Source: Sphingomonas yabuuchiae (lineage in GTDB: Bacteria > Pseudomonadota > Alphaproteobacteria > Sphingomonadales > Sphingomonadaceae). From it: a DNA stretch of 64,000 nt. Below the pieces are notes generated by a model. That model was not told where the DNA came from. It worked only from the letters and a program-made list of their open reading frames with translations, and did no database searches. The stretch spans positions 48,870 to 112,869 of the forward strand of contig NZ_LDTF01000029.1 in NCBI RefSeq assembly GCF_001477495.1, written 5' to 3'. Shown here one piece after another: positions 63,012 to 64,000 of this stretch. The translations under genes and the position numbers were made by a program. Every line of letters starts with the position of its first letter. The first letter of the stretch is position 1.

Positions 63012-64000
63012 ATGCGAATGGTAATTCTATCGATGCTGATGCTGGGTGCCGTCGCACCCGCTCGCGCCGATGCGCAGCGCCCGGCCGGCTATCCCCGCTC
63101 CTACGACGCGCTGGTCGCCAATGCGCGCGGCGAGCGCATGGTGCGGGTCTATGGCAATGCCGACACCGCCGCGATGCAGCCGTTGATCGCCGCCTTTCGC
63201 CGCACCTATCCCGGCGTCCAGGTTCGCTATGACGATCTGGAATCGAGCACCATCTACGACCGCGTCGTGGCCGAGGCACGGGGCAGGACATCGGGGGCCG
63301 ATCTGGTCTGGTCCTCGGCGATGGACCTGCAGGCCAAGCTCATCAACGACGGCTATGCGCAAGCCTATCTCAGCCCCGAAAAGCCCGCGCTTCCCGATAC
63401 GGCGGTGTGGAAGAACATGGGATACGGCGTCACCGCCGAGCCGGTCGCCTTCGTCGTCAATCGCCGCCTGATCCCCGCGGCACAGGTCCCGCGCACGCAC
63501 GAAGCGTTCGAGCGATTGCTCCGCGCCCGTCGCGCCCAGCTGATGGGCAAGGTCGCCACCTACGACCCCGCCCGGTCCAATGTCGGCTATCTCTATCTGA
63601 CCGAGGATCATGCGATCACCCGCGACACCCGCTCGCTGGTGCAGGCGATCGCGGCGACCCGGCCGATGCTGTCGCGCACCACCGAGCCGATGCTCGACGC
63701 GGTGTCGGCGGGGCGGGTCGCCATCGCGTATAATGTCGTCGGCCCCTATGCGCTGACCCGCGCGATGCGCGACCCGAATATCCGGGTGGTCTTCCCGCGC
63801 GACTATACGATCATCGCTTCGCGCGTCGCCTTCATCGCCCGCGATGCCCGTCACCCGGCGGCGGCGCGGTTGTTCCTCGACTTCCTGCTGTCGCGCACCG
63901 GGCAGACGCTGCTCGCCCGGCAATGGCTGCTGCCGGTCCGCGCCGATGTCCGCGCCCCCCGCCTCTCCGCCGAACAGCAGCGCCCGATCCGCGTCGGGCC
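63012..64000 (+). CDS. Periplasmic solute-binding protein, 3' cut by window edge
   Basis: Extracellular solute-binding protein of the family that includes iron(III)- and phosphoglycerate-binding proteins. 329 codons are visible with no stop. Signal peptide (about 1-20, MVILSMLMLGAVAPARA-D), then lobe one (VRVYGNADTAAMQPLIAAFR, GADLVWSSAMDLQAKLINDG) and hinge-lobe two segments (GKVATYDPARSNVGYLY, AIAYNVVGPYALTRAM, ARLFLDFLLSRTGQTLL). Start ATG 63012 has AGGA 8 nt upstream. Without ABC permease genes in view it may act as a sensor partner of the divergent two-component system, as PgtC does, rather than as a transporter part. Confidence 0.88.
   Translation, partial: MRMVILSMLMLGAVAPARADAQRPAGYPRSYDALVANARGERMVRVYGNADTAAMQPLIAAFRRTYPGVQVRYDDLESSTIYDRVVAEARGRTSGADLVWSSAMDLQAKLINDGYAQAYLSPEKPALPDTAVWKNMGYGVTAEPVAFVVNRRLIPAAQVPRTHEAFERLLRARRAQLMGKVATYDPARSNVGYLYLTEDHAITRDTRSLVQAIAATRPMLSRTTEPMLDAVSAGRVAIAYNVVGPYALTRAMRDPNIRVVFPRDYTIIASRVAFIARDARHPAAARLFLDFLLSRTGQTLLARQWLLPVRADVRAPRLSAEQQRPIRVG

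Overview
The window looks like a chromosomal segment of a Sphingomonas-like alphaproteobacterium. It is GC-rich and dense with TonB-dependent receptors (TBDRs). Glycoside hydrolases, a GlcNAc phosphotransferase operon, sphingomonad-style palindromic repeats and many 4-bp ATGA gene overlaps all point the same way. No tRNA, rRNA, CRISPR array, prophage or complete insertion sequence was seen. Everything here is read directly from the sequence; family names rest on motif recognition, not on a search.

Layout. 1-5.8 kb: the end of a starch/alpha-glucan locus (GH13 truncated by the window edge, then GH97), a composite palindromic repeat, and a periplasmic M3 peptidase. 5.8-9 kb: a Crp/Fnr regulator with a tiny overlapping gene, a TerC-like DUF475 membrane protein and an IclR regulator. 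9-20 kb: a leftward GlcNAc operon (cutC, GntR regulator, SIS-type deaminase, nagA, a GH2 enzyme, a fused EIIA-HPr-EI, and NagE). Its upstream flank carries a 27-codon relic of a TBDR and a dead IS481-type transposase that is itself riddled with three short palindromes. 21-23.6 kb: a possible structured RNA with terminator, then a metallophosphoesterase and a GT4 glycosyltransferase. 24-28.6 kb: a glycerol locus, with glpK-tpiA divergent from glpD-glpR. 28.7-38 kb: a 5-oxoproline locus (FadR-type regulator, TBDR, DUF2891, DUF979, DUF969, fused 5-oxoprolinase). 38-41.6 kb: an STN-type TBDR facing a class A acid phosphatase that lacks a motif residue.

41.8-60.5 kb: a polysaccharide-utilisation region. 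It holds a TBDR, an ECF sigma factor, a FecR anti-sigma factor, a second TBDR, and GH89 alpha-N-acetylglucosaminidase coupled to a NagX/HGSNAT-like membrane protein. Facing these are GH2, GH115 alpha-glucuronidase and GH29 alpha-L-fucosidase. The enzymes would together strip GlcNAc, uronic acid, fucose and a beta-linked sugar from a decorated glycan; released GlcNAc could enter the 9-20 kb PTS operon. 60.6-64 kb: a katG 3' relic, a TctE/TctD-like two-component system, and a periplasmic binding protein cut by the window edge.

Strongest candidates for something new: the GH89-NagX pair, which mirrors the lysosomal HGSNAT-NAGLU step of heparan degradation; the 5-oxoproline locus with its own TBDR and DUF2891; and the GlcNAc operon that seems to have lost its outer-membrane receptor next to a REP-invaded transposase.
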